A stretch of DNA of 64,000 bases from Clitoria ternatea (lineage: Eukaryota > Streptophyta > Magnoliopsida > Fabales > Fabaceae): assembly GCA_037962975.1 (NCBI GenBank), contig CM075669.1:113290501-113354500 (forward strand), given 5' to 3'. A program made the translations under genes and the position numbers. Below the pieces are notes generated by a model. It searched no databases and was not told the origin of the DNA. It worked only from the letters and a program-made list of their open reading frames with translations. Positions 43,858 to 54,675 of the stretch are shown piece by piece; within the stretch, counting starts at the first letter, position 1, and every line of letters starts with the position of its first letter.

Positions 43858-44388
43858 CTACCCATCCAGTTTTCTTATAAACTGGCAAACAGGGTCGTTT
43901 AACGCCAGATTCCCAAGGCTATAGTTTTCTTTTTGTTGAATGAATAGATCATATAATTTCAGAAGGACTCCTTGTACAATTCCACATGGATGCGTCTCAA
44001 GAGTCTGGATTAAGTTATCCAAGTTCTCTTTACTCAGTCCATCCTTTATAAATTTAATTTTGTCCTCCCGATTTATAGATACCATTCCAGGGTTTCTACA
44101 ACGTGTATCACAATTCCATCTTGCACACTTATAGCAAACTCCCATCCTCTTAGCTCTTCGTTTTTTAGAATAAGAACTACGTCCCATACCTGGCAAATGT
44201 TTTATATAAGACTTATGTAATTCACCAGAAAGACGTACCTTTGCTTTAATAAGCCAATGAACATCCTCTGGAATGCCAAAATATGTGAGTAGTTTTAACC
44301 TTTGAACTCGAGCTTTGTAAATTTTTACAACCACATCACGTGGAAGTATAGGGAATCTTTCCTTAAGTTTTACAAGGGTTTGTTCCAT
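43858..44388 (-). CDS. Basic cysteine-cluster protein, carlavirus NABP-like, in Athila
   Basis: A 176-codon open frame with ATG, on the - strand, 300 bp after integrase. Residues 69-88 read GRSSYSKKRRAKRMGVCYKC: a basic patch (75-81) followed by Cys85, Cys88, Cys93 and Cys97 (CX2CX4CX3C), then NPGMVSIN and KFIKDG. The order GRS-Y-KRRA, cysteine cluster, G-S-N, FI-G, and the upstream FPILPRDVVVKI, follow the plan of the small nucleic-acid-binding proteins of carlaviruses, some of which suppress RNA silencing. This homology is recognised by eye, not by search. The protein has an extra N-terminal part (about 30-65) and a C-terminal helix-rich part (118-176, LDNLIQTLETH then GVLLKLYDLFIQQKENY) not known to me from the viral family. 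The frame is open throughout. Alternative: a host-derived zinc-binding protein of unknown function. Confidence 0.7.
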   Translation of the reverse strand: MEQTLVKLKERFPILPRDVVVKIYKARVQRLKLLTYFGIPEDVHWLIKAKVRLSGELHKSYIKHLPGMGRSSYSKKRRAKRMGVCYKCARWNCDTRCRNPGMVSINREDKIKFIKDGLSKENLDNLIQTLETHPCGIVQGVLLKLYDLFIQQKENYSLGNLALNDPVCQFIRKLDG

Positions 44389-44686
44389 TGTCAGATTACT
44401 TTGAAGTTGTAGTTGTTTAGAAAAAAGAGAATAGAAAACGAGGTTATAGAGAATAGTAGAGATGAAGAAGGTGAAAAGGTGATAGGTTGCCTTCTATCAA
44501 GTGCTTGTTTAACGTCACGAGCCTGACGATGACCTTTTAACTACTGCAAGAAAATGATAATAATGCCAAAACAATAATAGTAATAATGATTAAGACAAGT
44601 GTTAGCACTGAAAAGAATGATGATGTAATTAATTGATATCTATTTTTTATTTTTTATTTTTTTATAAATATTGTTATTAGGAAAAA
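44389..44686 (-). other. Spacer between integrase and the cysteine-rich ORF
   Basis: About 300 bp, AT-rich, with purine-rich patches on the - strand. No splice or promoter signal stands out. Confidence 0.4.
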
Positions 44687-45900
44687 TTAGTCAAAATATT
44701 TGGCATCACACAAATACACCTCTGTATCTATGTGCTCTTGGAACCCTTGAAAGAAAGGTTTAAGTCGGTGCCCATTTACCTTGAAAACCTTGTTTGTCAC
44801 TTTATCTGAAATTTCAATCACACCATAAGGAAAGATATTAGTTATTTCAAATGGGCCTGCCCATTTAGAGCGAAGCTTACTAGATATGAGCTTTAGACGT
44901 GAGTTATACAATAAAACTTTTTGTCCAATGAAAAAGTTTTTTCTCAAGACCTGTTTGTCATGAAAGGATTTGGCTTTTTCTTTATACGTTTTAGAACTTT
45001 CATAAGCTTCCAAAAAATTTCTTCTAGTTCCTGTAGTTGGAGTTTCCTTTCTTTACCGGCTTCATTTAAGTCCAAGTTACATTGTTTTACTGCCCAATAA
45101 GCTTTGTGCTCAATTTCTACAGGTAAGTGACATGATTTTCCAAAAACAATCCTATAGGGTGACAATCCAATAGGTGTTTTATAAGCTGTTCTATAAGCCC
45201 AAAGAGCATCTTCTAACCTTTTGCTCCAATCTTTCCTATTTGGTTGTACTATTTTTTGAAGGATCATTTTTAATTCCCGATTGGACACTTCAGCTTGCCC
45301 ATTTGTTTGGGGGTGATAAGGTGTTGAAACCTTATGTATAACTCCATATTTTTTAAGAAGGGACTCCATTTTACGGTTGCAAAAATGTGATCCTTGATCA
45401 CTAATAATGGCTTTAGGAACACCAAACCTACAACATATGTGTGATCTAACGAAATCTGCAACAACTTTAGAATCATCAGTTCGAGTAGCTTTAGCTTCAA
45501 CCCATTTGGACACATAATCGATCGTAAGTAGTATATAAACAAAACCAAAAGATACAGGAAAAGGTCCCATGAAATCTATGCCCCAAACATCAAAAAGTTT
45601 CACAAAATAACATGGGTTGTTGAGGCATCTCATTTCTATGAGATATGTTTCCCATTCTTTGACATCGTTCACAAGATTTACAAAATGTATATGCATCACG
45701 AAAAATTGTTGGCCAATACAAACCAGATTCTAATACTTTCCTTGCTGTACGTTGAGGTCCAAAATGTCCACCACATGTATATGTATGACAAAATGTAAGA
45801 ATGGAATGAAATTCATTTTCAGGTACACACCTTCTAATGACTTGATCAATACAAAGCTTCCATAAGTAAGGATCATCCCAAACATAGTATTTAGAACCAC
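44687..45900 (-). pseudogene. Athila integrase, one frameshift
   Basis: The frame at 45699-44944 holds the core with DVWGIDFMGPFPVSFG (first Asp), SDQGSHFCNRKMESL (second Asp), TNGQAEVSNRELKMIL (Glu) and LWAYRTAYKTPIGLSPYRIV. A second frame (45013-44687) continues with FHDKQVLRKNFFIGQKVLLY, LRSKWAGPFEITNIFPYGVI and VNGHRLKPFF, the C-terminal GPF/Y-like module. They overlap by about 70 bp, so one frameshift separates them. Zinc-binding His/Cys residues fall in 45700-45900, also out of frame. Ends ...DAKYFD and stop at 44687. Confidence 0.85.
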
Positions 45901-45919
45901 TTTTTAGTTTTATTATTTG

Positions 45920-46600
45920 TTATTTAGATGCATGTATGGGAGTAATAGAAGCAACTAAGTAGTTTACCAAATCAGCAAACCATGGAGTGGAATCATGTAT
46001 TCCCATAAGTTGTTCATCAGGGAAATCATCTCTAATAGAAATTGGGTCAAGTTCTTTTTCAATTCTGCTTAAGTGATCAGCCACCAAATTTTCTGCTTCA
46101 ATTTTATCCCTAATTTCAATGTCAAATTCTTGGAGCAGCAACATCTGCCTGATTAATCTTGGTTTTGCATCTGGTTTCTTTAAAAGGAACTTTAATACTG
46201 TATGATCTGAAAATACAACCACTTTTGAACCGAGCAAATAAGATCTAAATTTATCAAGAGCAAACACAATAGCAAGTAGTTCTTTTTCTATGGTAGTATA
46301 GTTTATTTGTGTAGTATCCAAAGTTCGTGAGGCATAATAAATAACATGTTGTACTTTACCTACTCTTTGAGTAAGAACAGCTCCTAATGCATAATTTGAT
46401 GCATCACACATAAGTTCAAATGGAAGTGACCAATCTGGTGCCTGGATGATAGGAGTGGTAGTTAAAGCTTTCTTTAAGCAATCAAAAGCCTCTTTACATT
46501 TGTCATTAAAGTCAAATATTATATTTTTTTGTAGTAAGTTAGACAACGGAATGGCTATCTTACTAAAGTTTTTTATAAACCTTCTATAAAAACCTGCATG
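45920..46600 (-). pseudogene. Athila RNase H
   Basis: The - strand frame at 46546-45920 contains CKEAFDCLKKALTTTPIIQA, PDWSLPFELMCDASNYALGA (catalytic Asp), VIYYASRTLDTTQINYTTIE, KELLAIVFALDKFRSYLLGS and VVFSDHTVLKFLLKK, all standard for Ty3/gypsy RNase H. It is open for 208 codons; stops separate it from the RT and integrase frames. Confidence 0.85.
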
Positions 46601-46645
46601 ACCAAGAAAAGAACGAATATCTCACACACAAGAAGGATAAGGTAA

Positions 46646-47437
46646 TTAAGAAATTACATCAATTTTTGCAGGATCTACTTCTATGCCTTTTTTAGATATT
46701 ACATGGCCTAAAACTATTCCTTCTTCTACCATGAAGTGGCATTTCTCATAATTAAGAACAAGGTTAGTTTCAATGCATCTATGTAATATTTTATCTAGAC
46801 TATTTAAGCAAGCATTAAATGATGAACCATATACTGTGAAATCATCCATAAATACTTCCATGCAATTTTCAAGAAAATCAGCAAAGATACTAATCATGCA
46901 TCGTTGAAAGGTACCAGGGGCATTGCATAAGCCAAAAGGCATCCTCCAATAAGCAAAAGTGCCAAAAGGACAAGTAAATGTTATTTTTTCTTGATCTTCT
47001 GGTGTAATATAAATTTGGAAGTAACCTGAAAATCCATCTAGAAAGCAATAATATGACTTACCTGCCAGTCGTTCCAACATTTGATCATTCAAAGGTAAAG
47101 GAAAGTGATCCTTTCGGGTTGCTTTGTTAAGTTTCCTGTAATCAATGCATACTCGCCAACTATTTTGGATTCTGGTAGGAATTAGTTCATCATTTTCATT
47201 TTTAACCACTGTGATTCCAGACTTTTTGGGAACCACTTGTACAGGGCTGACCCAAGTGCTATCTGATATAGGGTAAATAATGCCAGCTTGTAATAATTTT
47301 GTTACCTTTTTTTTAACTACATCAAGGATCTAACGATTAAGTCTTCTTTGTGGTTGCCTTACTGGTTTAACTTCTTCCTCTAATAGAATTCTATACATAC
47401 ACATGGAAGGGCTAATACCTGGGATATCTGCTAAAGT
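46646..47437 (-). pseudogene. Athila reverse transcriptase
   Basis: The frame at 47236-46646 begins MVPKKSGITVVKNENDELIP and holds NSWRVCIDYRKLNKATRKDH, FPLPLNDQMLERLAGKSYYC, FLDGFSGYFQI, MPFGLCNAPGTFQRCM, VFMDDFTVYG (FxDD active site) and VLGHVISKKGIEVDPAKIDV. The piece between 47437 and 47237 is the N-terminal RT part with a stop near 47330. The region is well preserved compared with the Ogre and Copia pol. Confidence 0.87.
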
Positions 47438-48967
47438 CTAACCAATTGCTTTCTTATGCTTCCTAATAATCTGCAACAACCTTATTTCTTGATCAACATT
47501 TAATTTGTTAGAAATAATCACTGGAAGATTCTTATCTTCCTCTAAATATGCATACTTTAAATGTTCAGGAAGAGGTTTTAACTCTAACATAGGAGGCTGT
47601 ATTATTGAAGGAATCAATTTGGTTGAATTTGTCTCAGCAACTTGTACTTGAACATAATCAGATGTATTTGTAACTACTTTAATCAAATTATCACACTCTG
47701 ATTCTTTTGAAACAACATCTAGAACTATATTTTCTGTTTTAAGAGAGTATGGATTATTATTATTATCATTAAGCAGATATTTCTCAATTTCAGCACACAC
47801 ATTACATTGATGAGAATCCATGCATGAATCATAAACAAATGAATCACAAAAATTAGACAATACAAGAAAATCAATATCATCAGACAACCTAATAATATTA
47901 TCCTCAACTAAATCAGTTATTAAGTCAATTTGAAAAATAGAATGATCCTCAGTAGGATGCTTCATAGCATCTAAAATGTTGAATCTAACCACACTATCTC
48001 CAAATTCCATAGAAAGTGTTCCTGCATGCACATCTATCTTTGTTCTAGCTGTTTTTAAGAATGGTCTACCTAAAATTATTGGAGCTTTATTGGTGGAATT
48101 CTCACTTTCCATATCTAGAACATAAAAATCTACAGGAAAAATTAAATCGTTAACTTTAACAAGGACATCTTCAATAATTCCTGCAGGATGTGCAGAGCTT
48201 CGATTTGCTAATTGTATAACCACACTTGTAGTTTGCAAAGGTCCAAGGGAAAGTGAAGTAAATATAGTCATAGGCATAACATTAATAGATGCACCTAAGT
48301 CTAGCATGGCATTTTCAAATTTGTTATTGTCTATTATGCATGGAATGGTAAACGTCCTAGGGTCTTTATATTTTTTTGGTATATGTGACAAAGGTTTCTC
48401 AATTAATGCAGACACATTTCTACTTATGTTAATCCTTTCATTTCCTTTTAGTTTTCTTTTATTAGTGCATAGTTCTTTAAGGAATTTGGCATATCTTGGG
48501 ATTTTCTTGATGGCTTCTAATAAAGGTATATTTACCTCTACTTTTCTAAATGTTTCCAAGATCTCCTCATCCATTTTCTTATTTTGTATAGATTTTTGTC
48601 TTTGTGGAAATGGAAGAAGGATATGTTGTTTATCAGGACCAGCTGCAGAAGGAGGATTTGTAAGAGATTTATCATTACTATTATTACTTGAACTATCTAA
48701 AACTTCTTCTGCATGTTTTTCTGTGACAATAATATTTTCAGTTTGTTGTTGTTTTTCTGGTCCATGGATAGCTTTACCAGATCTTAAAGTAATTGCACTT
48801 ACATTTTTAGGATTGACAATTGTCTGAGCCGGCAACTTAGCTGAACCTTGAGACTGCAAATGGTTTAAAGATGTAGCCAATTGGCCAATCTGATTTTCAA
48901 GAGTCTGAATTGTAGCCTCAGTTCTTTTTTGGAAGTTCAGATTATCTACTGACATTTGCTTTATCAA
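47438..48967 (-). CDS. Athila gag C-terminal / aspartic protease region (open for 509 codons)
   Basis: The longest open frame of the window. In order: a coiled-coil-like start (QKRTEATIQTLENQIGQLAT), VSAITLRSGKAI, an Asn/Ser/Gln-rich stretch, VNIPLLEAIKKIPRYAKFLK, ELCTNKRKLKG, then the protease with NAMLDLGASINVMPMTIF (active site DLGAS, typical of Athila), VIQLANRSSAHPAGIIEDVL, FYVLDME and APIILGRPFLKTARTKIDVH. A long acidic tail with ELKPLPEHLKYAYLEEDKNL leads to RT. It belongs to the gag-pol polyprotein, so its start Met is not a real initiation codon. A stop after KKAIG separates it from RT. Confidence 0.85.
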   Translation of the reverse strand: MIKQMSVDNLNFQKRTEATIQTLENQIGQLATSLNHLQSQGSAKLPAQTIVNPKNVSAITLRSGKAIHGPEKQQQTENIIVTEKHAEEVLDSSSNNSNDKSLTNPPSAAGPDKQHILLPFPQRQKSIQNKKMDEEILETFRKVEVNIPLLEAIKKIPRYAKFLKELCTNKRKLKGNERINISRNVSALIEKPLSHIPKKYKDPRTFTIPCIIDNNKFENAMLDLGASINVMPMTIFTSLSLGPLQTTSVVIQLANRSSAHPAGIIEDVLVKVNDLIFPVDFYVLDMESENSTNKAPIILGRPFLKTARTKIDVHAGTLSMEFGDSVVRFNILDAMKHPTEDHSIFQIDLITDLVEDNIIRLSDDIDFLVLSNFCDSFVYDSCMDSHQCNVCAEIEKYLLNDNNNNPYSLKTENIVLDVVSKESECDNLIKVVTNTSDYVQVQVAETNSTKLIPSIIQPPMLELKPLPEHLKYAYLEEDKNLPVIISNKLNVDQEIRLLQIIRKHKKAIG

Positions 48968-49384
48968 TTCCTCTAAATTTGATTTCTCAGTGGAAGGTGC
49001 AGCTATTTATGTAGCTTGTTGTTGTACATGAGGAGGTTGATATAGTCTGCTTGGTCCAGTATTTGCCTGAAAAGGTGCATGAGGTTATTGTGAGGAATTA
49101 CCCCATCTTAAATTAGGGTGATTCCTCCAACCAGGATTATATCTGTTAGAAGAAAGATCATAATTATTATGTTGTTGTTATGGCAGTCTGTTATTGTATA
49201 AGTTAGCAGCACATACTTGAGGATTTTCATTGGGAATTTTAGCTTCCTGCAATGTAGGACAATAATCGGTATAATGATCTAATGAAGTACAAATAGAGCA
49301 TGCCTTAGTAGGGGTTGCAGGTTGTTGTTTTTGAGACACAATAATATTTTTCATAAGTGTTGCTAGTTCAGCAAATTTACTTTC
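48968..49384 (-). pseudogene. Athila gag middle part with CCHC zinc knuckle
   Basis: The - strand at about 49256-49302 reads CSICTSLDHYTDYC, a CX2CX4HX4C zinc knuckle. It is followed by an Asn/Gln/Pro-rich stretch with stops (near 49010, 49090 and 49180) before the open protease frame. Confidence 0.7.
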
Positions 49385-50263
49385 CTATTTTTTATCTCCA
49401 TCATTAGTAGTTTCAATTTCATGGACTCCTCTAATTACTATAGAATTATTTCTAGTGGCATGTTGTTGAGCATTAGTAGCCATGTTCTCAATTAAAGTTT
49501 TTGCTGCATTTGTAGTTTTATTTTGCAAAGCACCACCACTAGCTGCATCAACCAAAGTTCCATCCATTGGATTAAGACCTTCATAGAAATATTGTATGAG
49601 AAGTTGGTCAGTAATTTGGTGATGGGGACAACTAGCAAACAATCTTTTAAATCTTTCCCAGTATTGATAAAGATTTTCCCGGTCATGTTACCGGATGCCA
49701 CATATTTCTTTTTTAACTGAGGAAGTTCCTGAAGTGGGGAAAAATTTTTCAAGAAACATTTTCTTTAGGTCATCCCAACTTGTAATAGAGTCAGGAGGAA
49801 GGTAAAATAACCAATCCTCAGTGATATCTGCTAGAGAGAAAGGAAAAGCTTTAAGTTTTACATGTTCTTCTGAAACCCCTTCAGGTTTCATGGTAGAGCA
49901 AAGGATATGAAATACTTTTAAGTGTTTATGAGGATCTTCACCTGCACGACCATGAAATTTTGGTAACAAATAAACTAAACCAGTTTTAAGCATAAAAGGA
50001 ACATCTTCCTCAGGATATAAGATGCATGATGTTTGATTAGTGACATCTGGTGTAGCTAGTTCTTTTAATGTCTTTTCAACCATGTTATACAAATACTCAG
50101 AAGTTGAAGGTTTAGTTTCACTACTTATGCTATTAGCTAGAATATTATTATTATTATTATTATCTAATAGTTTCTTAGATGATCTAACTAATTGATGAAA
50201 TGTTCTATCTATTTCAGGATCAAAAGAATATAGTGGTTCGGGATTAGATCTAGTCATACACAA
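49385..50263 (-). pseudogene. Athila gag, frameshifted
   Basis: The frame at 50263-49688 (191 codons) starts MCMTRSNPEPLYSFDPEIDR and includes LPKFHGRAGEDPHKHLKVFH, LKAFPFSLADITEDWLFYLP, SITSWDDLKKMFLEKFF and KKEICGIR, the conserved gag core of Athila. The sequence continues in another frame at 49642-49385 (HHQITDQLLIQYFYEGLNPM, VDAASGGAL). A frameshift near 49680 breaks the protein. The homopolymeric Asn run is encoded by an ATT/AAT microsatellite at about 50144-50163. Confidence 0.87.
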
Positions 50264-50561
50264 TACATCTACATATATTATAACAAAATACTACAACTAT
50301 GTAATAAAAGGAAAAAGTTATCATTTTAATTATGAAATGCTTAGAACATATATTTAAAAATTTAAAGATTTTTTTATATTTATGTTTTTTTCAATGGTTG
50401 AAAATGAGATTACTAGAGAATAAATAAGAATATAATAAAGTGGAAATTTTTTTCAATTTTTTTTATATGCTCACATTCAACCAAACCTGAATATCTTCAA
50501 CACACCTACAAAAAAAATGTAAAACATATTAGATAATTGAATGCAAATAATTAGGACCAAA
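50264..50561 (-). other. Athila leader between PBS and gag
   Basis: About 300 bp, AT-rich, with no open frame. Position fits the 5' untranslated leader with the packaging region. Confidence 0.6.
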
Positions 50562-50582
50562 AGTCCCCGGCAACGGCGTCAA
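50562..50582 (-). other. Athila PBS (tRNA-Asp type)
   Basis: The - strand reads TGACGCCGTTGCCGGGGACT, one base off the TGGCGCCGTTGCCGGGGA expected for Athila elements. It lies three bases inside the 5' LTR end and fixes the - strand orientation. Confidence 0.85.
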
Positions 50583-50585
50583 ATT

Positions 50586-52188
50586 TGACACGCTGTCATT
50601 GTTGGGTCAAATAAAAAGTTAAATTAATATAGTATAAGGTGAACAACCATAGTCGTCTCTCGAGGACCTTAGTTTAATTAGTTACACTCAATTTAATTAT
50701 AACAAGGGGGGTTTATGTTGAGATTGAAAGGAAAATTAATGGATTATATAATAGTGCAAAAAGTAAATTTATGAGTAAGAATAATCAAATTTAGAAACAA
50801 CTAACCCAAGGAATTAATAAATCTTTAGTTAACTAATCATTGATCACAAATATGATTAAATATAATTAATTTCTCAACCTTGAATCATTTGGAATCCCTA
50901 AATGATTATATTCTAGAAAATCTTCTAGAATTTAATTAATGAACTAATAAGAATAATCAATCGATATATTCTTATTAATTACTAAACTAACTTTAAAATC
51001 ATAATTTGATTGAGTTAAGAAACTAAATAGAAATCTCTTATTTAGTGACTTAATCTTTGTTCTCAAATTGATTATTGATTAACTAACTAACATCAGTTTA
51101 GATTATAGATTGTTTAATTATATACCAATCGGTTATACACTTAAATAATCTACCATCATAAGTGTTTGAGAAACAAAGAAAAGTAATTATCTTCAATCAA
51201 AATATTAAGAGCAAGAACTCAAAGTTAACATAAAGAAAAATTAAATTCCTTGAGTTGATTTTAAAAGATTAAGCTTCCATGATAATTTTTAACAATGAAA
51301 GCTAATATTAAATTTACTATAACTTTGATTATAAAAGTAAATAACAAATAATAAAATTAACTTACTTGATATTGAGGATGGGAAATGAAAACCATAACTT
51401 GAGGGATGGAATATAGAACAAAGAAATAAAGCAAGAGAAAGAACTAAAACTTAAGAAACTAAAGCAAAGATATAAAAATGTAATGAAAACTAAAGCATGT
51501 ATTTCTTATGTATCTCTTGTGTATCTTCCTTACAACTTCAAGCATCTATTTATAGGCAAAATATGATGATACTATACATTCATTTTCTGATTATTAATGC
51601 ATTTTTTCAACATTGGTGGGCTTGAAATTACAATAATTCAAAAGAAGATAATGGTAGGTGTTGAAATTCATTCTCCTCTTTATCTTCTCCACCTTATGAG
51701 TCCAATATGACCTTCTAGATGGCCGAATATTGCAAAACCTTCAACATGAAAGTTGTAGATCTCTGTCTTATTGAGAATTTAGCATAAGAATGAGGTCATT
51801 TGGACATCTACAGCTCTAGATATGTGTATTTTGGTGAACTATGTTAATGCTGGTGGGACACATGAGGGCTGATTGATTCAAGCTCCATTTCTTTATTTTT
51901 TTCAGATGCAAAATAACCAAATCTGATCATCATGATGTAGCCCTCTATCTTAGCTTTCCATGGGCTCCAAGATTAGCCCATTTGGATTATAAAAGCCCAA
52001 GTTATGGCCAAAATAAGGCAAGATACTCAAGATACATACAAAAAAATGAAAATTGAAACATATATACATAATACTTCAATTTAACTAAACAACATAAAAC
52101 TTAATTAAAATACTATTATTAAACATAGTAATTATATAATAAACCCCAAGTGTAAAACTATAAGAAGTGTATTAAAATTGATTTATCA
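50586..52188 (-). mobile_element. Athila 5' LTR (right copy, 1603 bp)
   Basis: Same ends and same length as the left LTR, with a - strand TATAAATA at 51547-51554. Promoter of the whole element in the sense of its coding strand. Confidence 0.92.
51547..51554 (-). promoter_or_regulatory. TATA box of Athila 5' LTR
   Basis: CCTATAAATAGATGC on the - strand; would drive the gag-pol and any downstream accessory transcripts. Confidence 0.7.
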
Positions 52189-52193
52189 ATATC
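52189..52193 (+). repeat. TSD ATATC, right of Athila
   Basis: Partner of ATATC at 39058-39062. Confidence 0.9.
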
Positions 52194-54150
52194 CAAGGAA
52201 AAGAGTTTCTCACTTCACTACTCTTTTTACATGACTAATTCCCTCGTCCTCCAAGACTACATTTTCTCCTGATGTCCCATGATCAGGTAGAGGGTTGGTC
52301 AAGATATTTGGACTTCCTTCTTGAAAATTGAGCCATTTTGCCCTAATCAAGTCCCGGACCTTATATTTAAAGGCGATGCAGTTTTCCGTTGAATGACCCG
52401 GTGCTCCACCATGATAATCACATTTGACATTAGGGTCGTATCCCTTAGGATATGGTGGTTCCACTGGTTTCAACGGGCAAGGTACAACCAAAGTATTCTT
52501 GATGAGAAGTGGTAACAATTCAGTATATGACATGGTAATTGGGTTGAACTGTACAGGTGCACGTTCGTTGTTTGGTTTCCTAGATATGGGATTTTCATTG
52601 GGATTAGGTACCCATTGTTGTGTTAAAGGTGAGGGATTTCTGAAATTTTGGTTAGGTGGTGATTGATAAGGCTATGGATATGGAAATGGTGGGGTTCTAG
52701 AAGTGGTAGCTAAGCATGGATGAGGTCTGTAGGATGGATGGGGTGATTGGAAAACATATAGATGTTGGTAGATGGTGGGATTTGGTGGCCTTGGGTTGTC
52801 GTATACAAAATTTGTTTCTCTACCTCTTCTTTTTACTACCCAGTTACGATCTTCCCTGTTGTGGATGTTCCAGATGCTCCATGGAGAACTTTGCCAGTTC
52901 TTATCCCACTTTTAATTCTTTCTCTAATCACTACTATATCAGAGAAGTTTGATGAGACACTCCCAAGCATTCTGTCATAGAAGGGTGCCTGGAGAGTATC
53001 AATGAACATAGCAACAAGCTTTTTTTGATCAAAGGTGTTTCCACTTGGGCTGCTAATTCTCTCCACCGCTGAGCATATTCCTTAAAGGATTCATTTTCCC
53101 TTTTAGACATATTCTACAACTAGAGTCTATCTGGTGCCATGTCCATGTTGTACTTGTATTGCTTGAGAAAAGCATCCACCAAGTCCTTTCAACATCGGAT
53201 GCGTATCCTTTCAAGATGTGTGTACCAGCTAAGAGCCAGCCCAACAAGACTGTCTTGGAAGAAATGGATTAGTAGTTTCTCATCATAAGAATATACAACC
53301 ATTTTCTGACAATACATTGTCAAATGATTGCGTAGACATATGGTACCCACGTATCTGTCAAATTCGAGCAGCTTGAACTTTGAAGGGATAACTACATCTG
53401 GCACCAAGCATAATTCAACAACATTTGTTGTACCTAGACTGTTTCCTCCTTCGTTAGCTCAGAGCCTCTCTTCTAACAACTATATTTTCCCTCTTGGCAA
53501 AGAAGCTATGATAGTATTTGGATTCATTATACCAAGGGGAGCATTTTAGGCAGGATCTTGATGGACGGACAACTGGTGTGTCATATTAGGTAGGCATATT
53601 GGAATGGATTGAATGGCGTAGTTGGGCGTATAATATTGGGTTGTAGGGTGGTTTGTGGTTGAGTTTTAGTATTTTGGGGAATGGTTGTTATTTGATTGGT
53701 AATTGGAGGGTTAGATGTCTGGGGGTTAGGAATTTGTTGGGTGGCGGAAGGATTTTACTAAGTAGGATTAGGATTCATAGTGTAATATCCTTGAGGTAAA
53801 CCGTATGGAGGCCATGCATATGTTTGCTGAGCATTCCCACCTTGGGAAACAAAATATGGAAATGGCATACTATAAAGTGGGTGCTGGATGGGTTGAGATT
53901 CTATTACTAGAGCAGGGTTGTTTGTATGTATAGTCAAGGGTATAGGATTCCCTTCCTAATCTTGCATGGTAGCATTACGATCCCCATTTGCTATGGAGGA
54001 TCCCCCTTCCATGACCTTCTTCTCTAGAAGCTGGACCATCTTTTTGCTCTTTGAGCTGATTGACCTCATTCCTTAAATCGTCCACAGTAGATGCTTCCAT
54101 CTCTGCCATGAGCCTTGCTTGTAGTCTAGTCCTATAAGGATACCTTGAAC
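52194..54150 (-). pseudogene. Ogre gag, decayed
   Basis: Starts near 54110 with an acidic coil (MAEMEASTVDDLRNEVNQLK) and a Pro/Asn/Gln/Tyr-rich stretch with stops. The conserved capsid core follows at 53407-52840: IPSKFKLLEFDRYVGTICLR, FFQDSLVGLALSWYTHLERI, a stop, DLVDAFLKQYKYNMDMAPDR and ESFKEYAQRWRELAAQV. The C-terminal part at 52533-52210 holds PYPKGYDPNVKCDYHGGAPG and HSTENCIAFKYKVRDLI, a zinc-knuckle-like module. Several stops. The Athila element separates it from the protease. Confidence 0.82.
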
Positions 54151-54675
54151 CCTCCGTACCTATGATGTGGGTAAGTACAAAGAAACCCCCTTACAAACAG
54201 CAAAATTTTGTTAAATAATGTAAAGAAACATAAAGTAAATGAATTTTAAACATCGGTAAGCACAGATAAACTTTTCTTTTAGAATGTTTTATTCTAAAGT
54301 ACTAAGTTAAGAAAAATGGAAATTTAACATGAGATTTATTCATTATTCAAGAACAAGTTTCATCATTTGTTACAATAAATAAATTTTCTCTCATCCTCGC
54401 AATCAAGACCTTGATTTCATCTAATCGCCCCTTGCAGTATTGGATAAAAGTTATAACTTCTTCCGGTGTAGAAAGTGGATTCACCATTGCTTTAGCTTTC
54501 TTTAACAGGTGAGGAATATCTCCAAGTGTCCTATTACAAGACCAGCGAAGTTAGAAAAATGGTTTTTCCAATAATAGACAAGACTTTCCATCTCAACCCT
54601 CTCTAGCATCATTAAACATGTAATCTCTTCATATCTCTCTTTATCTTCCATGGCTTGCCATTTCTCCTCATTTAT
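54151..54675 (-). other. Ogre ORF1-gag intergenic region
   Basis: About 520 bp. The right part still reads as coding-like in - strand (EEKWQAMEDKERYEEI, then MMLERVEMESLVYYW) and may be the end of ORF1; the left part is AT-rich and non-coding. Confidence 0.45.

Noticed and set aside
48306..48827. 173-codon + strand open frame
   Set aside because: It is the antisense shadow of the Athila protease-region frame, which has clear motifs.
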